A stretch of DNA of 7,309 nucleotides, taken from positions 1-7,309 of the forward strand of contig CAOKFN010000086.1 of NCBI GenBank assembly GCA_948467735.1. The letters run 5' to 3'. Origin of the DNA: an uncultured bacterium. GTDB lineage: Bacteria > Bacillota > Clostridia > Lachnospirales > Lachnospiraceae. The translations under genes and the position numbers were made by a program. Positions 6,149 to 7,309 of this stretch are shown in pieces. Numbering within the stretch: position 1 is the first letter of the stretch; every line of letters begins with the position of its first letter. The notes below the pieces were generated by a model. It was not told the DNA's origin, searched no databases, and saw only the letters and a program-made list of their open reading frames with translations.

Positions 6149-6830
6149 TTTTATATCCGCACCCCCAGACCGTCTTGATATACTTGGGATGCTCAAAAGA
6201 ATCCCCCATTTTTTCCCGCAGATGCCTTACATGCACCGTTATGGTATTATTGTTCTTGGTGTAATATTCTTCTTCCCAAATCAGATGAAACAGCTCCTCG
6301 GCACTGACCACCTGCCCCTTGCGCTGGCACAGAATCCGTAGAATGGAAAATTCCGTAGGAGTCAGATTTAAAAGCTTATCGTTCAAAAAACATTCGTGGG
6401 TCTTGATATTGAGCACCAGCCCCGAGACTTCCAGCACATCCTCCTGAACCGCTCCGGTATTATACCTCTTATAGCGGCGCAGCTGGGCCTTAACCCTTGC
6501 GGTCAATTCCAGCGGAAGAAAAGGCTTCGTCATATAATCATCCGCCCCCATGGCCAAACCGGTAATCTTGTCCATCTCTCCCCCTTTGGCGGTCAGCATA
6601 ATGATGGGATAATTGTGCTTTTCCCTGATTCTGCGGCAGATTTCCAGCCCGTCCGCCCCCGGCAGCATAATATCCAAAATTACCAAGTCCAGCCGACCCG
6701 AAGAAACCGCCCCCAGAGCCTCCGTTCCCGTATAGCATACCAGAACCTCAAACCCTTCGTTTTCCAGATACAGCGCCACTAAATCCGCAATCTCCTTCTC
6801 ATCCTCCGCAATTAAAATTTTTTCTTTCAT
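6138..6830 (-). CDS. vanR: VanR-like OmpR-family response regulator
   Basis: This 230-residue DNA-binding regulator has a receiver domain (about 4-115) with acidic Asp10, phospho-acceptor Asp53 in LVILDIMLPG, Thr80 and Lys102 in TKPF. The linker ARVKAQLRRYKRY leads to a winged-helix domain (about 130-228) with LTPTEFSILRILC, NNTITVHVRHLREKM and a YIKTVWGCGYKIEG end. Length and sequence match VanR of the A/D/E/G-type group closely from memory. Phosphorylated by the downstream kinase, it should bind promoter DNA as a dimer. The ATG at 6830 follows a GGAGG 14 bases upstream, a slightly long spacing. Its targets are unknown: the usual vanH/vanY/ligase genes are not in this window, and the downstream transglutaminase and acyltransferase genes are the nearest candidates. 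Confidence 0.95.
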   Translation of the reverse strand: MKEKILIAEDEKEIADLVALYLENEGFEVLVCYTGTEALGAVSSGRLDLVILDIMLPGADGLEICRRIREKHNYPIIMLTAKGGEMDKITGLAMGADDYMTKPFLPLELTARVKAQLRRYKRYNTGAVQEDVLEVSGLVLNIKTHECFLNDKLLNLTPTEFSILRILCQRKGQVVSAEELFHLIWEEEYYTKNNNTITVHVRHLREKMGDSFEHPKYIKTVWGCGYKIEG

Positions 6831-6866
6831 TCCTGCTTATAATTCCTCCCACGACTTTCAAAAACC

Positions 6867-6910
6867 TTAAGTATATTTTCTCATAATTTTATCAGAAGAA
6901 AGTTAAGTAT
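6867..6910. promoter_or_regulatory. Response regulator gene promoter with a pair of ttaagtat boxes
   Basis: On the minus strand TATACT (6875-6870) is a good -10 about 40 bases before the regulator ATG, but only a poor -35 (TTCTGA, 6897-6892) stands at the right spacing, as is typical for activator-dependent promoters. The octamer ttaagtat (plus-strand reading) occurs twice as a direct repeat, at 6867-6874 and 6903-6910, 36 bases apart. The upstream copy would sit near -44, a usual position for OmpR-family activators. A related inverted atactt lies at 6934-6939. Autoregulation by the VanR-like protein is an inference; the region is AT-rich, so chance repeats are possible. Confidence 0.4.
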
Positions 6911-6939
6911 TTATAAATTTTAGCACGGTTTACATACTT

Positions 6940-7108
6940 ATGCAATATTGCGCCTTTTTCGAGTTTCTTCTCCGCGCGTTTCTCGGCTTCTCCGCCCCAT
7001 CGGTGCCAAACGCCGCCCCTGCGCCATGACCATATCATTCCTAAGCCGGCTCCGCCGCATCAAAGGTTTCGCCGCGCAGATAAACCGCCCAAATAAAACA
7101 AAAATGTC
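6940..7108. other. Divergent intergenic region with no supported gene
   Basis: This is the middle part of the 339-base gap between the divergent regulator and coiled-coil genes. After an AT-rich start it becomes GC-rich (about 6946-7090), with loose pyrimidine-rich repetition such as tttcttctccgcg and tttctcggcttctccgcc. I see no tRNA-like fold, no clear terminator and no ORF with a ribosome binding site. The minus-strand open frame that crosses it is the antisense of the plus-strand repeat gene. Confidence 0.5.
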
Positions 7109-7136
7109 TTGAAAAAATCGGAGCATTTGATACAAT
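7109..7136 (+). promoter_or_regulatory. Sigma-A promoter of the plus-strand coiled-coil gene
   Basis: TTGAAA (7109-7114) and TACAAT (7131-7136) are separated by 16 bases, and TG one base before the -10 gives an extended -10. Transcription would start near 7143, about 27 bases before the ATG at 7170, leaving just enough leader for the GAGAGGAG ribosome binding site (7153-7160). Confidence 0.7.
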
Positions 7137-7169
7137 AAAACTATCCCAAACAGAGAGGAGATTGGAATC

Positions 7170-7309
7170 ATGCTGGAACAAAAAGATTTAGAAATATTAC
7201 AGAAAATGATGGAAACTACAATAGATTCCAGAATTACCGAATCCGAGGCCAAGGTCGAATCCATCATCGACTCCAGAATCGCCGCGTCAGAGGCCAAGGT
7301 CGAATCCAT
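7170..7309 (+). CDS. Repeat-containing, probably coiled-coil protein (partial, N-terminus only)
   Basis: The ATG at 7170 lies nine bases after GAGAGGAG and behind a good promoter, so the start is well supported. The visible 46 residues begin MLEQKDLEILQKMMETT, then a 15-residue motif repeats: IDSRITESEAKVESI (residues 18-32) and IDSRIAASEAKVES (33-46, cut by the window edge). There is no Cys, Pro or signal peptide. The composition (Glu, Lys, Ser, Ile) predicts a long helix, and the period of 15 residues (four turns) fits a nearly straight or slightly right-handed coiled coil. Similar small MLxKEDL-type proteins occur in Lachnospiraceae, with no function known to me. It is transcribed away from the regulator pair, so it need not be related to it. 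Confidence 0.8.
   Translation, partial: MLEQKDLEILQKMMETTIDSRITESEAKVESIIDSRIAASEAKVES
7221..7309 (+). repeat. 45-bp in-frame tandem repeat within the coiled-coil gene
   Basis: Units begin at 7221 and 7266; the second is cut one base short by the window edge. About 37 of 44 bases match. Most differences are at third codon positions or in the variable TE/AA residue pair, while gaggccaaggtcgaatccat is identical in both copies. This suggests protein-level selection on a recently duplicated module. Further copies may lie beyond the window. Confidence 0.8.

Noticed and set aside
6938..7309. Minus-strand open frame opposite the coiled-coil gene
   Set aside because: Its repeated residues mirror the 45-bp repeat of the plus-strand gene, which has a promoter and ribosome binding site of its own.

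Overview
The window looks like chromosomal DNA of a Gram-positive anaerobe of the Lachnospiraceae / Clostridia type. This rests on moderate GC content, AGGAG-type ribosome binding sites, several TTG or GTG starts, a VanR/VanS-type two-component system, and a membrane acyltransferase followed by an SGNH-type protein of a style I associate with Lachnospiraceae. The assignment comes from recalled family resemblance, not from a database search.

Layout, right to left, because almost everything reads on the minus strand. At the right edge a plus-strand gene (7170 to beyond 7309) starts behind a clear sigma-A promoter and encodes a charged helical protein with a 15-residue tandem repeat. A divergent intergenic region (6831-7169) separates it from a minus-strand pair: a VanR-like response regulator (6138-6830) and a VanS-like sensor kinase (4964-6148, overlapping by 11 bases). 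No van ligase, dehydrogenase or peptidase gene is present in the window, so the pair looks like an orphan VanRS system. The kinase stop codon lies inside a degenerate 30-bp repeat. After a 393-base stretch with a strong candidate promoter and a possible Cys-rich small ORF (4570-4758) comes a 603-residue membrane-anchored transglutaminase-like protein (2759-4570). Then follow an MBOAT O-acyltransferase (1440-2699), a purine-rich 82/83-bp tandem repeat, and an SGNH-like partner protein (281-1123). The left edge is a 32-bp tandem repeat.

How the genes may work together: the MBOAT protein would move an acyl group across the membrane and the SGNH-like protein would transfer it to an extracytoplasmic acceptor, as in AlgI/AlgX- or DltB/DltD-type pairs. 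The transglutaminase-like protein would act at the cell surface. The VanRS pair may sense an envelope signal and could control this set, but nothing in the sequence proves the regulatory link.

The main anomalies are: (1) an in-frame amber codon (281-283) in the SGNH gene, just before its presumed catalytic Asp/His block, with 72 intact codons continuing in the same frame; (2) four different short tandem repeats in 7.3 kb, three at or just beyond gene ends and one inside a gene; (3) a near-consensus promoter that starts inside the possible Cys-rich small ORF, so the two readings compete.
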